A stretch of DNA of 64,000 bases from Leucobacter sp. Ag1 (lineage in GTDB: Bacteria; Actinomycetota; Actinomycetes; Actinomycetales; Microbacteriaceae): positions 145,907-209,906 of the forward strand of contig NZ_LAYO01000111.1 of assembly GCF_000980875.1 (NCBI RefSeq). Direction: 5' to 3'. Made by a program: the position numbers and the translations under genes. Position 1 is the stretch's first letter. Each line of letters begins with the position of its first letter. Shown here piece after piece: positions 36,728-45,489 of the stretch. The notes under the pieces were generated by a model. That model worked only from the letters and a program-made list of their open reading frames with translations, was not told the origin of the DNA and did no database searches.

Positions 36728-37009
36728 TCACTTCCCGCTCGCCGCTGCTCGGCGCGCTACGCAGACCTCGCATTTGCAGCCCGGCGTCGGCATGTCGAGG
36801 CGGTCGAGGAGGACCAGCATCTCGCTCGTGAGTGCTTCCTGGGCGATCGTCTCGGCCTCCGCGAGGATGCTCGATGCCTCCGCTCGGGCGGCCGTGGCCT
36901 CTGCGAGTCGAGCGGTACTGATTCGGTCGCGCCGGTTGGCGTGCAGCACCAGCACGCCGCCCGCGGCGAAACTGACGAAGCCGACGAAGATGGGGATGAT
37001 GAGATCCAT
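36728..37009 (-). CDS. Membrane-anchored coiled-coil protein with CxCxxC
   Basis: 93 residues: one N-terminal membrane helix (3-24), an Ala/Glu coiled coil and a C-terminal CKCEVC. The start ATG follows GGAAA. First gene after the long gap, so its leader may carry early promoter elements. Function unknown. Confidence 0.6.
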   Translation of the reverse strand: MDLIIPIFVGFVSFAAGGVLVLHANRRDRISTARLAEATAARAEASSILAEAETIAQEALTSEMLVLLDRLDMPTPGCKCEVCVARRAAASGK

Positions 37010-37454
37010 GGGTGGGTTTCCTTCCGTGAGAGCGGTATGTCTCGTGCCCGCACGCCGATCTGCGAGCGCACGCGCGGGCCGCACTTCACCCCGTGCCGGT
37101 TCCGCCCCACCACGAGCGGCCACGCGTCATCACCCCAACGCCTCCGGTTCCCCGCGATCGCGAGGCCAACTGGTGAATCGGTCTGGGGTTCTGTCGGTCG
37201 GGGAGCATCCGCTGCTGGTCACGCGGCACACGACGATGCGTGCGCTGGCGGGTGAGCTCGCGGCCTCTGCCGACACAGGCCCCAGGCCTGAAATCTGAAT
37301 CACTGTGGAGTTGTCAAGGAGCGGTGCCTGCCTCGCGGCGGCGCCTTCCGGCAGTGGCCCGAAACCGATCTGCGAGCGCATCTCGGGCCGAAATTGGGTG
37401 CACTGAATCGCCCTCCGGTCAGGTCGACCGGGGCGAGAGCGCGGAGAGCTTCGG
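37010..37454. other. 445-base gap with repeats and a candidate promoter
   Basis: No convincing gene. A 16-bp repeat, CCGATCTGCGAGCGCA, occurs at 37055-37070 and 37365-37380, each followed by a CGGGCCG. On the minus strand a consensus TTGACA lies at 37317-37312, but the -10 region 17 bases on is poor. The gap probably holds early leftward control signals. Confidence 0.5.
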
Positions 37455-37691
37455 CTAGTGCCGGGTCTCGACGCGTGTAGCGGTGAGGTAGGCGAGCACG
37501 TCGCCGCGCTCGTAGACGACCGTCTTCTGTGACGGCTTCGAGTACCGCGGCCCGCGACCGGCGCCGCGGAGGTTCTCGAGGATCTTCTCGGTCATGCCGG
37601 GGATGATGTCGCACACCTCGGCGGGGGAGAGGTACACCGGCGCGGCGGGTGCGGGCTTCGTGGGGCGGAGAGTCGAGACGACAGCGGACAT
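37455..37691 (-). CDS. Excisionase/AlpA-like helix-turn-helix protein
   Basis: 78 residues. PVYLSPAEVCDIIPGMTEKIL forms an HTH like that of MerR/AlpA excisionases, and VVYERGDVLAYL is the usual closing strand-helix. Second gene of the leftward early operon, overlapping the Cro-like gene by one base. It is the best candidate for the excision factor. Confidence 0.7.
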   Translation of the reverse strand: MSAVVSTLRPTKPAPAAPVYLSPAEVCDIIPGMTEKILENLRGAGRGPRYSKPSQKTVVYERGDVLAYLTATRVETRH

Positions 37692-37951
37692 CAGGGCACC
37701 GTGATCTCGAGCTTCACCAGGTCGTCGAGCGCGACGAGCGGGAAGGCTGCCTTGATGCGGGCGAGGACCTCGTTCGATGGGCGTGCGCCCTTGGTCGTAT
37801 AGCGGTAGAGCGAGGCGGGGTCGACGCCGATGCGTCGAGCGAACTCCGCGTCCGTCGCGATGCCGTTTGCGCGGCGCAGCTCGTAGAGCTTGGCGGTGTC
37901 GAGCAGCAGAGAGGCACGGCCTCGGCTTCGATTCTTGGTAGTGGCTTCCAT
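37691..37951 (-). CDS. Cro-like XRE-family regulator
   Basis: 86 residues from the ATG at 37951. KLYELRRANGIATDAEFARRIGVDPASLYRY is a lambda-repressor-type HTH. It is the first leftward gene, divergent from the repressor across a 147-base control region. By analogy with lambda it could switch off the repressor promoter during lytic growth. Confidence 0.75.
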   Translation of the reverse strand: MEATTKNRSRGRASLLLDTAKLYELRRANGIATDAEFARRIGVDPASLYRYTTKGARPSNEVLARIKAAFPLVALDDLVKLEITVP

Positions 37952-38098
37952 GTCCAGAAACGCTAGACCCGGACTTCCATTTCTGCAAGCCACTTCCCGA
38001 CATGAGGCTTGCTTGATTCCCCAACTTCCGCACGATTCTGCGCTTCGATTCTCGAAAACTCCTTGCAGACCTGCAAGGCTTGTTGTAGGTTTACATCC
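37952..38098. promoter_or_regulatory. Divergent promoter/operator region of the lysogeny switch
   Basis: CCTTGCAG and CTGCAAGG (38061-38068, 38071-38078) form an 8-bp palindrome with a 2-base spacer; another CTGCAAG lies at 37984-37990. Rightward, TTGCAG (38063-38068), 17 bases and TAGGTT (38086-38091) make a promoter whose start would fall at the repressor GTG. Leftward, TTGCAG, 17 bases and TAGCGT form a mirror promoter. Both -35 boxes lie inside the repeated motif. Confidence 0.65.
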
Positions 38099-38713
38099 GT
38101 GGAACCGAACAGATGGATCGCCTACCTTGAATCAGTCAGAGGTGCAGACAACGATGCGAACACGGCTGCAAAGCTCGGCGTCTCGCAGTCGACCTTCACT
38201 CGCTGGCGGGCAGGCACGGGGCATCCGAAGCCTGCTCAGGTCGTCGAGATCGCGCGCCTCTACAGCTCGAACGCGCTCACGGGTCTCATCGCGGCGGGAT
38301 ACCTCTCGACAGGCGACCTTGAGGAGCTGGGCACCCCGGTCGCGCCGCATGACCTGGAGTCGTTCAGCACGGTTCAACTCCTGAACGAGCTCCGATCTCG
38401 TGTCGACGTCATGGGGGACTACATCTCGTGGCTCGAGCAACTTGGCGGTGGTCGGCCCGCGGTTGCTGGGCTTGGCCTCGATGCGTTGAAGCACATCCGG
38501 CCAGGCGCAGCACCGAGCGACGTCGATCCGCAGGTCTATGTGGACGCGCTCGGCGCCGCTCTCGAGCAGCACGACGTGCAGGGTGTGCCCGTCTACCGCC
38601 CGGCCCCGAATGTCGGTGGCGTGACCGAAGATGCGGATCCGCGGCACCAAAGCGACTACGACCTCGTCTCTCACCCCTACACCGACGAGACCGGCGAACT
38701 GATGGACGAATAG
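38099..38713 (+). CDS. Phage immunity repressor
   Basis: 204 residues from the GTG at 38099, whose position matches a predicted transcription start, so the mRNA is probably leaderless. The N-terminal HTH includes NTAAKLGVSQSTFTRWRAG. The middle is helical and the C-terminus acidic; no LexA-type peptidase residues were seen. The ImmA-like protease gene directly downstream suggests induction by repressor cleavage, as in ICEBs1-type ImmR/ImmA switches. Confidence 0.8.
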   Translation: MEPNRWIAYLESVRGADNDANTAAKLGVSQSTFTRWRAGTGHPKPAQVVEIARLYSSNALTGLIAAGYLSTGDLEELGTPVAPHDLESFSTVQLLNELRSRVDVMGDYISWLEQLGGGRPAVAGLGLDALKHIRPGAAPSDVDPQVYVDALGAALEQHDVQGVPVYRPAPNVGGVTEDADPRHQSDYDLVSHPYTDETGELMDE

Positions 38714-38726
38714 AGAGGAAGACCTG

Positions 38727-39176
38727 GTGGAACGACTGATCGAGTATGCCGAGCACATCGGCGTGACCTGGGCCTTCGTGGACGACCTGAGCCCCCACCA
38801 CCCGGGGCGCTACTACGACGCCCGCCGGCACATCGACGTGCTCGACGGCATGGCACTTCCGAAGACGATCTCGGCCTTCGGGCATGAGCTCGGACATGCG
38901 ACCTTCCGTGACGTGCCCAGCATCTTGCCGCACGTAGACGCACGCCAGGAAAGGCGAGCGGATGCGTGGGCAGCACACTTCCTCATCGACCCGACCCTCT
39001 ACGCCGCCGCCGCGGCGAAGTACGGACGCGAGCTCGACTGGATCGCCCAGGAGCTCGGCGTGCTGAAGCGGATCGTCATCGCTTACGAGGACACGCTCAC
39101 TCGGGTCGGTGACCGCGTCTATATCGGAGCCCGAATGGGCGCGGGGCAGTGGCGCGCCTGCCTGGAAGTCGCCTAG
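38727..39176 (+). CDS. ImmA/IrrE-family metalloprotease
   Basis: 149 residues from a GTG with an AGGAAG upstream. HELGH at residues 53-57 binds zinc, and the later ERRADAWAAHFL supplies the third acidic ligand. ImmA proteins cleave their cognate repressor after DNA damage; here the repressor gene ends 13 bases upstream. This pair probably controls induction. Confidence 0.88.
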   Translation: MERLIEYAEHIGVTWAFVDDLSPHHPGRYYDARRHIDVLDGMALPKTISAFGHELGHATFRDVPSILPHVDARQERRADAWAAHFLIDPTLYAAAAAKYGRELDWIAQELGVLKRIVIAYEDTLTRVGDRVYIGARMGAGQWRACLEVA

Positions 39177-39246
39177 CCCGATCCCCAACACCTCAGCGCC
39201 CGGCACCCCGGGTGAGCTGCCGCATACCCTGACGAAGGAGGCCGAC

Positions 39247-40434
39247 ATGGCCACGATCACCGCGTACCAGACCGCGGCCGGGAAGCGATATCGCGTGCGG
39301 TATCGGAAGCCAGACAAGACCCAGACCGACAAACGCGGCTTCAAGACGAAGAAGGAGGCCGAGCTCTGGGCAGCGACGATCACCGTCTCCAAAGCCGCGG
39401 GCCAGTTCATCGACCCGCGGGCGGGGCGCCTGACGATCGACTTCGTCGCCGAGAAATGGATCGTGGGGGTCGAGCTGCGGAAGCCGTCGACCGCCGCCGC
39501 CCTGCGATCGTCTTGGCGCACTCACGTCCAGCCAGCATGGGGGTCGTGGCAGGTATCCTCCGTCGACTTCACGAGCGTGCAGCAGTGGGTCGCCGGCCTC
39601 ACCTCGGGGATCCCCGGGAAGAAGGAAGGCGAGTGGATCCGGAAGCCGAAATCTGCCACGACGGTGCAGCGTGCGCACGGAGTCCTCGTCGCGCTTCTCG
39701 ACGCTGCCGCGCGTGACAGGATGATCCCTTCGAACCCGGCCCGAGGCGTCGTGCTGCCAAAGAAGGGAGTGAAGCCGCACCCCTACCTCACGCATTCGCA
39801 GGTCGCCCACCTGGTGCGCGAATCCGGTCGGCACGGCGACCTCGTCAACGTACTCGCGTACACCGGAGTCAGGTGGGGTGAGGCCACTGGTTTCCGCGTG
39901 ATGGACCTCAACGTCGGCCGCCGCCGGCTGCGCGTTGCACAGAACGCCGTGACCGTGGGGGGAAAGATCAAGCTCGGCCCCCCGAAGACGCACAGAATGC
40001 GCACCGTGCCGGTGCCAGCGTTCTTGGTCACCGCGCTCGCGGATGCAGCGGACGGGCGAGCACTCGAGAAGCCGCTACTCGGAGACGGCGCCGACTACCT
40101 CAAGGCCCCTTCTTCGAAGCGGAGCTGGTTCGAGGGCGCGGTGAAGCGTTGTCAGAAGGTGGACTCCACCTTCCCCACGATCACCCCTCACGATCTGAGG
40201 CACACCGCGGCCTCTCTCGCGGTGAGCTCGGGAGCCAACGTCAAGGTCGTGCAGCGCATGCTCGGGCATGCCACCGCCGCGATGACGCTCGACGTCTACG
40301 CCGATCTGTTCGACGACGATCTCGACCTCGTGGGCGACGCGATGGATGCTGCCCGACGTGCCCACATTTTGCCCACAGTCGAGCGAGGGCAGCAGGGGGC
40401 GACCGGGGGCAATAAGGGCCAAACGGCGGCGTAG
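39247..40434 (+). CDS. Tyrosine integrase of the prophage
   Basis: 395 residues with AAGGAGG before the ATG. An N-terminal arm-binding domain and SAM-like core-binding domain (about 62-165) precede a catalytic domain with Arg209, His315-x-x-Arg318 in HDLRH, His341 and the nucleophile Tyr351. The stop is 38 bases from attR. It integrates into the 3' end of tRNA-Arg. Confidence 0.95.
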   Translation: MATITAYQTAAGKRYRVRYRKPDKTQTDKRGFKTKKEAELWAATITVSKAAGQFIDPRAGRLTIDFVAEKWIVGVELRKPSTAAALRSSWRTHVQPAWGSWQVSSVDFTSVQQWVAGLTSGIPGKKEGEWIRKPKSATTVQRAHGVLVALLDAAARDRMIPSNPARGVVLPKKGVKPHPYLTHSQVAHLVRESGRHGDLVNVLAYTGVRWGEATGFRVMDLNVGRRRLRVAQNAVTVGGKIKLGPPKTHRMRTVPVPAFLVTALADAADGRALEKPLLGDGADYLKAPSSKRSWFEGAVKRCQKVDSTFPTITPHDLRHTAASLAVSSGANVKVVQRMLGHATAAMTLDVYADLFDDDLDLVGDAMDAARRAHILPTVERGQQGATGGNKGQTAA

Positions 40435-40445
40435 AGACAGCCGCC

Positions 40446-42158
40446 TCACCCCTGCTGTTCAGGGGGTATCGATTCGATTCCTCTCTGGGGCACCCAAGTG
40501 GCGAGGTTCGAACTTTGCCCCATCTCAACAAAGGGCACTGTTCGAGCCTCGCCCGCCCCGGCAGCCCAGTTCAGGGCGTTCGCGCTGACCTCGGGATCGA
40601 GGAGCACTTCGTAGGGTCGCTCGTTCTCGACGTGCAGGGTGTTGTCCTCGTCAATGAAAATCTTGGTGAAGAACGCCTGGTTGCACAGACGCCGGTTCGC
40701 GTCGTCGCAGCGCCGGTAGATTTCTGCGCAGTTCTCCAAGAGATCGAGCGAGTCGTCCAGGTTCTCTCGGGCTTCGCTGTACTCGCCGTGGTGCGAGTTC
40801 AGACGCTGCTCGACCTGGTACAGCTCACTGCTGAGAGACTGCTGCTCGCGCTTGAGTTGCGCAAGGGTGATCGCGTCGGCGTAGAACGCCTGCAAGAGCT
40901 TGTCCTGGTGCGCGATGATCCGATCCCGGTTTTTTGTGAGCTGGTCGAGCTCGTGTGCTTCACCGGCCATCATGAGGTCGAGTTCGTGGTGCAGCATCCC
41001 GGCGAGGGTATCGCGGTGCGCAGGGGTGATCTGCACTCGCTCGTAGTAGTCCTCGATCATTCGTTCCACGTCTTCGATGAGGATCGCCTGTCTCGTGCAG
41101 TCGGTGCGCTTCGAGTGCCGGCCTGCGCACACGAAGTAGGGGTACACGTCGTTGTAGCGGTTCTTCGCGTTGTTCACGATGAGGCGTGATCCGCATTCCC
41201 CGCAGTAGATCGTGCCTTTCAGGTAGTGGCTGTGCGTCTGGGTCGCTTCGCCGGAGTTCCGGTTCGCGATGAGCACCGACTGCACCTGGTACCAGACTTC
41301 GGCGGGAACGAGCGGTTCATGCGCGCCCTTGTACTGCACGCCGCGATAGATCACATCGCCCTTGTAGTACGGGTTGGTCAGCATCCGATGGATCGCCGAC
41401 AGCACGGGCGGCTTCGCCGGCCGACGTGGTGAGGGCACGGTGACGAGGCCACGGTTCTCGAGTTCTTCGTGGAGCTGCGAGAGCGTCCAGCTGCCGGACG
41501 CATACGCCTTGAACGCCCACTCGACCAGCGGCGCGCGCATGGGGTCGATTTCGACGGTGCGCATCTCACGGCCGAGCTCGTCGCGGGTGAGGATGTTGAG
41601 GTACCCCATCGGAGCCTTACCGACGGTGCCGCCGTTCGCGGCCTTCTGGCTCATACCCTTCACGACCTCGGTGGCGAGGTTTCGGGAATAGAACTCCGCG
41701 ATCGTGGACATGATGCCATGCAGAAGCATCCCGGACGGCGTCTCATCAATGTTCTCCGTTGCCGAGACAAGCATCACGCCGGCCTCCTGCAACGCCATAT
41801 GGATCGTCACGTCGTCGGCACGGTTCCTCGCGAGCCGATCGACCTTGTGAACAATGCAATAGGTGATCTTGTGCGTCTTGACGTACTGGATCATCCGCAT
41901 CAGCTCGGGCCGGTCGGCCTTCCGCGCCGACTCCCCGGCATCCACGAACTCTTCAACGATGGTCGCGGAGAGCTGGTCGGCCTTCCGTAGATTCGCCTCA
42001 CGTTGCGCGGGGATGGAGAACCCCTCGTCAGTACCTCCCTTCTCCGCCTGCTCCTTCGTTGAGACGCGAAGGTAGGAAACCGCCAGTGCGAGCCCTGGGG
42101 CTGGTTCTGGGCGGCTGGGAACGAACGCCGAGCCTGGGGTACCGGAAATGCCGGACAT
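40446..42158 (-). CDS. Large serine recombinase of the adjacent island
   Basis: 570 residues. The resolvase domain carries Ser33 in YLRVSTKEQ; a recombinase domain follows (about 175-290), then a zinc ribbon with Cys319, Cys322, Cys344 and Cys354 and a coiled coil. It should integrate and excise the island. The last 16 residues (555-570) are read across the prophage attR and a few prophage bases, so the phage changed the C-terminus. It converges with the phage integrase, 11 bases apart. Confidence 0.92.
   Translation of the reverse strand: MSGISGTPGSAFVPSRPEPAPGLALAVSYLRVSTKEQAEKGGTDEGFSIPAQREANLRKADQLSATIVEEFVDAGESARKADRPELMRMIQYVKTHKITYCIVHKVDRLARNRADDVTIHMALQEAGVMLVSATENIDETPSGMLLHGIMSTIAEFYSRNLATEVVKGMSQKAANGGTVGKAPMGYLNILTRDELGREMRTVEIDPMRAPLVEWAFKAYASGSWTLSQLHEELENRGLVTVPSPRRPAKPPVLSAIHRMLTNPYYKGDVIYRGVQYKGAHEPLVPAEVWYQVQSVLIANRNSGEATQTHSHYLKGTIYCGECGSRLIVNNAKNRYNDVYPYFVCAGRHSKRTDCTRQAILIEDVERMIEDYYERVQITPAHRDTLAGMLHHELDLMMAGEAHELDQLTKNRDRIIAHQDKLLQAFYADAITLAQLKREQQSLSSELYQVEQRLNSHHGEYSEARENLDDSLDLLENCAEIYRRCDDANRRLCNQAFFTKIFIDEDNTLHVENERPYEVLLDPEVSANALNWAAGAGEARTVPFVEMGQSSNLATWVPQRGIESIPPEQQG
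40473..40493 (+). repeat. Prophage attR core
   Basis: Exact copy of the 21-bp core at 2902-2922. Only the 3' end of the tRNA is repeated here, without a tRNA body. It lies inside the 3' end of the serine recombinase gene on the opposite strand. Confidence 0.95.
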
Positions 42159-42378
42159 GGGGTGCTTCTCTCACGCGGGATAGAACCGCGCGGCAACTGC
42201 ACCAGAAGATGCAGCAGGGCACTGAAGGAGAAAAGCTACCCGGAGTCGGGAAGTGAGGCGAAGCCGAGAAACGCTCAGCAGCGTTGAGACATTGCCCGCC
42301 ATTTGGCGGGGATAGGACTACAGCGCCCCACGTTGCCGCGAGGCGGGTACAACAGCGATTCTACCGTCCAAGGCCAGA

Positions 42379-42603
42379 TCAGGCCACGGAATCGGTGAGC
42401 TGGGTTTGACGGCGATACGTCTCTGGCACCTCAATCGCTCGCCGTGCCGCTCTGCTCTCACCGTCCTGCTGGAAGGTATGACGGATGAGGACTTGCGCGA
42501 GCAAGTGCAGGTCCACCGGGTCACGGTGCACAGCACGAACGGAGAACGCGCGATCCTCGTACTTGCGATGATCCGTCTTGCGCCGGTAGTTCCTAACCAT
42601 CAC
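42379..42603 (-). CDS. Small conserved island protein
   Basis: 74 residues, basic, beginning MMVRNYRRKTDHRKYEDRAF. Similar small proteins sit beside serine recombinases in actinobacterial islands. The ATG overlaps the upstream stop by four bases. Bases 42159-42378, between it and the recombinase, hold no gene. Function unknown. Confidence 0.65.
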   Translation of the reverse strand: MMVRNYRRKTDHRKYEDRAFSVRAVHRDPVDLHLLAQVLIRHTFQQDGESRAARRAIEVPETYRRQTQLTDSVA

Positions 42604-43187
42604 CGCGCCCGCTTCCGATTGACTGCGGCGGCGAGCGTTTCATCCTCGATGCGGAGTCGTCGCTCGGCATCGGCAGCGACGAACTCGATGAAGTCTGCTT
42701 CCCGATCCGCGATCACTTCGTCTTCGATCGGCCCTTGCGCCGTCTCTCCCGGCCAAGTGGTCTGCCGTGTCGGGCGGTCGCGGTCGAGCCGGGTACCGCA
42801 GGTCGCGACCCATTCACGGAGACGATCGCGTGCGGCAGCGAAGTCGGTGTGCCAGGCGATAGGCCCGGAACCGTCTTGCTCAGGGTCGAAGCTGCACAGC
42901 CAATGAGTGTGCAAGGCCGAGAGCTCCCAGACGAGCTCAGGGTGCCGGTACCAGAACGGTGGAACCACCGATGCCGGCAGCCCGTAGGTTTCGCGAAGCT
43001 GGTTCACCCACTGGTTGAGGTCCATCCACTCCTCCTCGGCCTCGTGAGAGCGGAGGATGTGCCAGTTGATCGGCTTCGGCACGACGGGCAGCGACATTGA
43101 CTCAAGCGGGTCTGTACCGTCGTAGTCGTCGTCCAGTTCCTCGGGTGTGAAGTCCGTTCCATCCGCGGACGTATCTTGCTCGGTCAT
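42600..43187 (-). CDS. DUF4913-like protein
   Basis: 195 residues. An acidic N-terminus precedes WHILRSHEAEEEW, and a core with WELSALHTHWLCSFD and WHTDFAAARDRLREWVATCG resembles the DUF4913 family of actinobacterial mobile elements. Function unknown. It is in a small block with SSB and the recombinase. Confidence 0.65.
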   Translation of the reverse strand: MTEQDTSADGTDFTPEELDDDYDGTDPLESMSLPVVPKPINWHILRSHEAEEEWMDLNQWVNQLRETYGLPASVVPPFWYRHPELVWELSALHTHWLCSFDPEQDGSGPIAWHTDFAAARDRLREWVATCGTRLDRDRPTRQTTWPGETAQGPIEDEVIADREADFIEFVAADAERRLRIEDETLAAAVNRKRAR

Positions 43188-43196
43188 CAGGATTCC

Positions 43197-43643
43197 TCAC
43201 GCTCCGATGGCTCGTGCGAACGCGGGCTCCTTTCCAGCCGACGTCACCTGCCTTGCCGTGCCGCGCTCTGCCGTGCGATTGGCGCGCTGGCTGCGGTCGA
43301 CGCTGTAACTCGTGCGTGCGGAATCGTGCCCGATCTTCGACATGATGAACTGCTCGATCTCGAACGTCTGGCCTTCTCGAACGACGGTTCGACGGTGAAG
43401 GTGGCCTTCGGCGACGAAGTTGTCACCCTTACTGAACTTCGACAGCGCCCGCACCGGGTTCTCACCGAACGCGACGAGGTCATGGAAGGTCGGATCGAGC
43501 TCGGTGAAGGAACCGTCCTCTTCTTTCCGGTAGCGCGGCTTGCCTGCGCGAGCGAACATGCGCGGTACCCCGCTCTTCGTCTTCGACGGGCGCGGTTCTG
43601 TTGCGATGAATCCCGAGAACGACGCCTTGATAGGAAAGGACAC
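43197..43643 (-). CDS. Single-stranded DNA-binding protein
   Basis: 148 residues with an OB-fold pattern (GFIATEPRPSKTKSG, FHDLVAFGENPV, KGDNFVAEGHLHRR). It lacks the usual acidic DDDIPF-type tail, ending instead in EPAFARAIGA. Element-borne SSBs cover the transferred strand. It lies between the coupling protein gene and the DUF4913-like gene. Confidence 0.85.
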   Translation of the reverse strand: MSFPIKASFSGFIATEPRPSKTKSGVPRMFARAGKPRYRKEEDGSFTELDPTFHDLVAFGENPVRALSKFSKGDNFVAEGHLHRRTVVREGQTFEIEQFIMSKIGHDSARTSYSVDRSQRANRTAERGTARQVTSAGKEPAFARAIGA

Positions 43644-43683
43644 GGATCGCTCCTTCTGCCAGACGGCCGCGTGTCTCGCGGCT

Positions 43684-45489
43684 CTACTCGGCAGGTGCTC
43701 CCGCCGAGCCTGGGGTCTTACGGTGGTGGAGCTGGGCTTCGACTGCTGCCCGGTCAGCGGTGAGCTGCTTCGCGTCAGCGCGTTCGGTCCATCGGCGGAG
43801 ACGCGCGACGATCGGAGGTGCGGAGCGCAGCAGGACGAGGCCGGTCCCGAATGGGAAGCGGCGGATCACGTCGGGCGGCATGACGGGCACCCGGCGGATC
43901 GAGCGTTGCGCGGAGCGTGAGCCGTGATCGCCGACGGTGGTGGAGTCGGTGATCTCGTCGCGTTCCCCGATCAGGGTGCTCAGGTCTTGGAGGTCTTTCG
44001 AGTTCGAGGCTCCGCCGAGGATGATCTTCACGATCGCGGCATCCCAGATCGCCGACGCCGCATTCTCCGACCACTTCTCCCGCGCCTGCGCGAGCGATTG
44101 CAGAACGGGCATGGTCGTGATCCCCGACCCCCCACCCTCGGCCATGAGCGTCGGCAAGGACGGCAACGGCGACAGGTTCGCCACCTCATCGAGCGCGAGC
44201 AGCAGGGGCGGGTCGAGCCGTGCGCCCGGGCTGCGAGCGGCGAGGCGGCGGGCAGCCTCGACCACGTCCTCGATGAGCGCCGCAACCAAGGGCGCGCTGT
44301 TGTTCGCTCCGGCGGCGGTCGCGAGCAGGTAGAGGGTGCCCTTCTGCGTGAGGAACGTCTCGGGGTCGAAGACTTCGTCGGGGCTGGGGCTTACGGAGTC
44401 GAGCACGCGCGGGTCGGCGAGCGCGGCGAGGGCGAGGGAGACGCCCTGCCAGATCGAGTCCATCGTGCGTGGGTCGGATTCGAGCATCGCCTGCAGCGCT
44501 TCCGCCCAGCCGCCGGCCGCGCGCGGGTGTGCGGCGAGGATCGACACGGCATCCCCAGCCGCGGCGGGGTCGAGCGTCCACCGGAACAGATCGGCAGGCT
44601 GCCTCCCGTCGAGGGCTGCGGCGTGGAGGAGGCATTGCAGCGCGACCCTGGTCTTCGCTTCCCAGAAGTCACCGCCCTCGACCCCGCCCTTCCCGAGCCC
44701 CGTCGCGAAGGCAAGACCTGCGGCGCGGATCATCGCGGTCAGCGGGTCAGTGCAGCCGCGCACGGGTGACCAGCGCAGGCCTGCCGGGATGCCGTCGGCG
44801 AGGTGCTGCGGGTCGAACACCGCGACCGGACCGACACGTTGCCGGGCTGTGATCGTGGCGGTCACGTTGTCGGGGCGGGTGCTCGTCGTGATGACCGCGC
44901 CGGGCGCGTCGAGGATGGAATTGATCACGATGTGCACGCCCTTGCCGGAGCGGGGCGGCCCGATGAGCAGCAGCGAGTCCTCGACCGACGCCCACACCTC
45001 GACGCCCCGCGAGCTGCCGATCCGGTAGCCGATCTCCGCAGGTTCGGGATGTTCGAGAGAGGGGCGCAGGTTCCCGGCTCTTGCGAGGAGCGCCTTGATG
45101 GAGCCGGCGCGTGCGACCTCGCGGCGAGTCGCGACACCTACGATCCGGTCTGGGTCGAGCGCCTGCTGTCGGGTGTGGTGCCGGATCGCCGACCACACCC
45201 ACCAGCCCCCGGCCGCGCAGCCTGCGATGAGGAGCCCCGCTACGATCCAGTAGACGATCATGTTGAGGCCTGGCGCGTCGAGTGCGGCGGCGGGATCGCC
45301 AGGATTCAGGAGCACAGCCGCCCCGGCTCCGATCCCCGCCTCTGGTTGCGGGGTGCCGGTGAGGAACGCGGCAATGCTGCCCGCAATGCGAAGCAGCACT
45401 GCGGCCACGCCGAGTGCCGCGAGGGAGACGAGCGCGGCGTTCGTGAGCTCGTCGCCCATCGACCCGGTCGGGCGGAGCTGGCCGTTCAC
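43684..45489 (-). CDS. VirD4/TraG-type coupling ATPase
   Basis: 601 residues. Two membrane helices (about 17-45 and 75-98) anchor the protein. Walker A GPPRSGKG is at 177-184 and Walker B is LLLALDEVAN with the following LPSLP, as in TraM-recognition type coupling proteins. It feeds DNA to the secretion channel. The ATG overlaps the upstream stop. This gene is the clearest sign that the island encodes conjugation. Confidence 0.9.
   Translation of the reverse strand: MNGQLRPTGSMGDELTNAALVSLAALGVAAVLLRIAGSIAAFLTGTPQPEAGIGAGAAVLLNPGDPAAALDAPGLNMIVYWIVAGLLIAGCAAGGWWVWSAIRHHTRQQALDPDRIVGVATRREVARAGSIKALLARAGNLRPSLEHPEPAEIGYRIGSSRGVEVWASVEDSLLLIGPPRSGKGVHIVINSILDAPGAVITTSTRPDNVTATITARQRVGPVAVFDPQHLADGIPAGLRWSPVRGCTDPLTAMIRAAGLAFATGLGKGGVEGGDFWEAKTRVALQCLLHAAALDGRQPADLFRWTLDPAAAGDAVSILAAHPRAAGGWAEALQAMLESDPRTMDSIWQGVSLALAALADPRVLDSVSPSPDEVFDPETFLTQKGTLYLLATAAGANNSAPLVAALIEDVVEAARRLAARSPGARLDPPLLLALDEVANLSPLPSLPTLMAEGGGSGITTMPVLQSLAQAREKWSENAASAIWDAAIVKIILGGASNSKDLQDLSTLIGERDEITDSTTVGDHGSRSAQRSIRRVPVMPPDVIRRFPFGTGLVLLRSAPPIVARLRRWTERADAKQLTADRAAVEAQLHHRKTPGSAGAPAE

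Larger units (their letters stand above)
2902..40493. mobile_element. Siphovirus prophage in tRNA-Arg, about 37.6 kb
   Basis: Bounded by identical 21-bp repeats, with a tyrosine integrase at the right end next to attR. It contains repressor, replication, recombination, packaging, head, tail and lysis genes in a normal siphovirus order, mostly leftward. No broken essential phage gene was seen, so it may be inducible. The left third carries late genes and the right end lysogeny control. Confidence 0.95.

Noticed and set aside
36507..36773. 88-codon frame overlapping the small membrane protein
   Set aside because: Arg/Gly-rich shadow, while the other frame encodes two plausible membrane helices.
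37130..37381. 83-codon minus-strand frame in the early gap
   Set aside because: Ser/Pro/Arg-rich, no ribosome site, and its start lies in the 16-bp repeat; coding is unlikely.
40470..40530. tRNA-like T-arm sequences near attR
   Set aside because: Only the 3' tRNA fragment of attR is present; no cloverleaf can be built.
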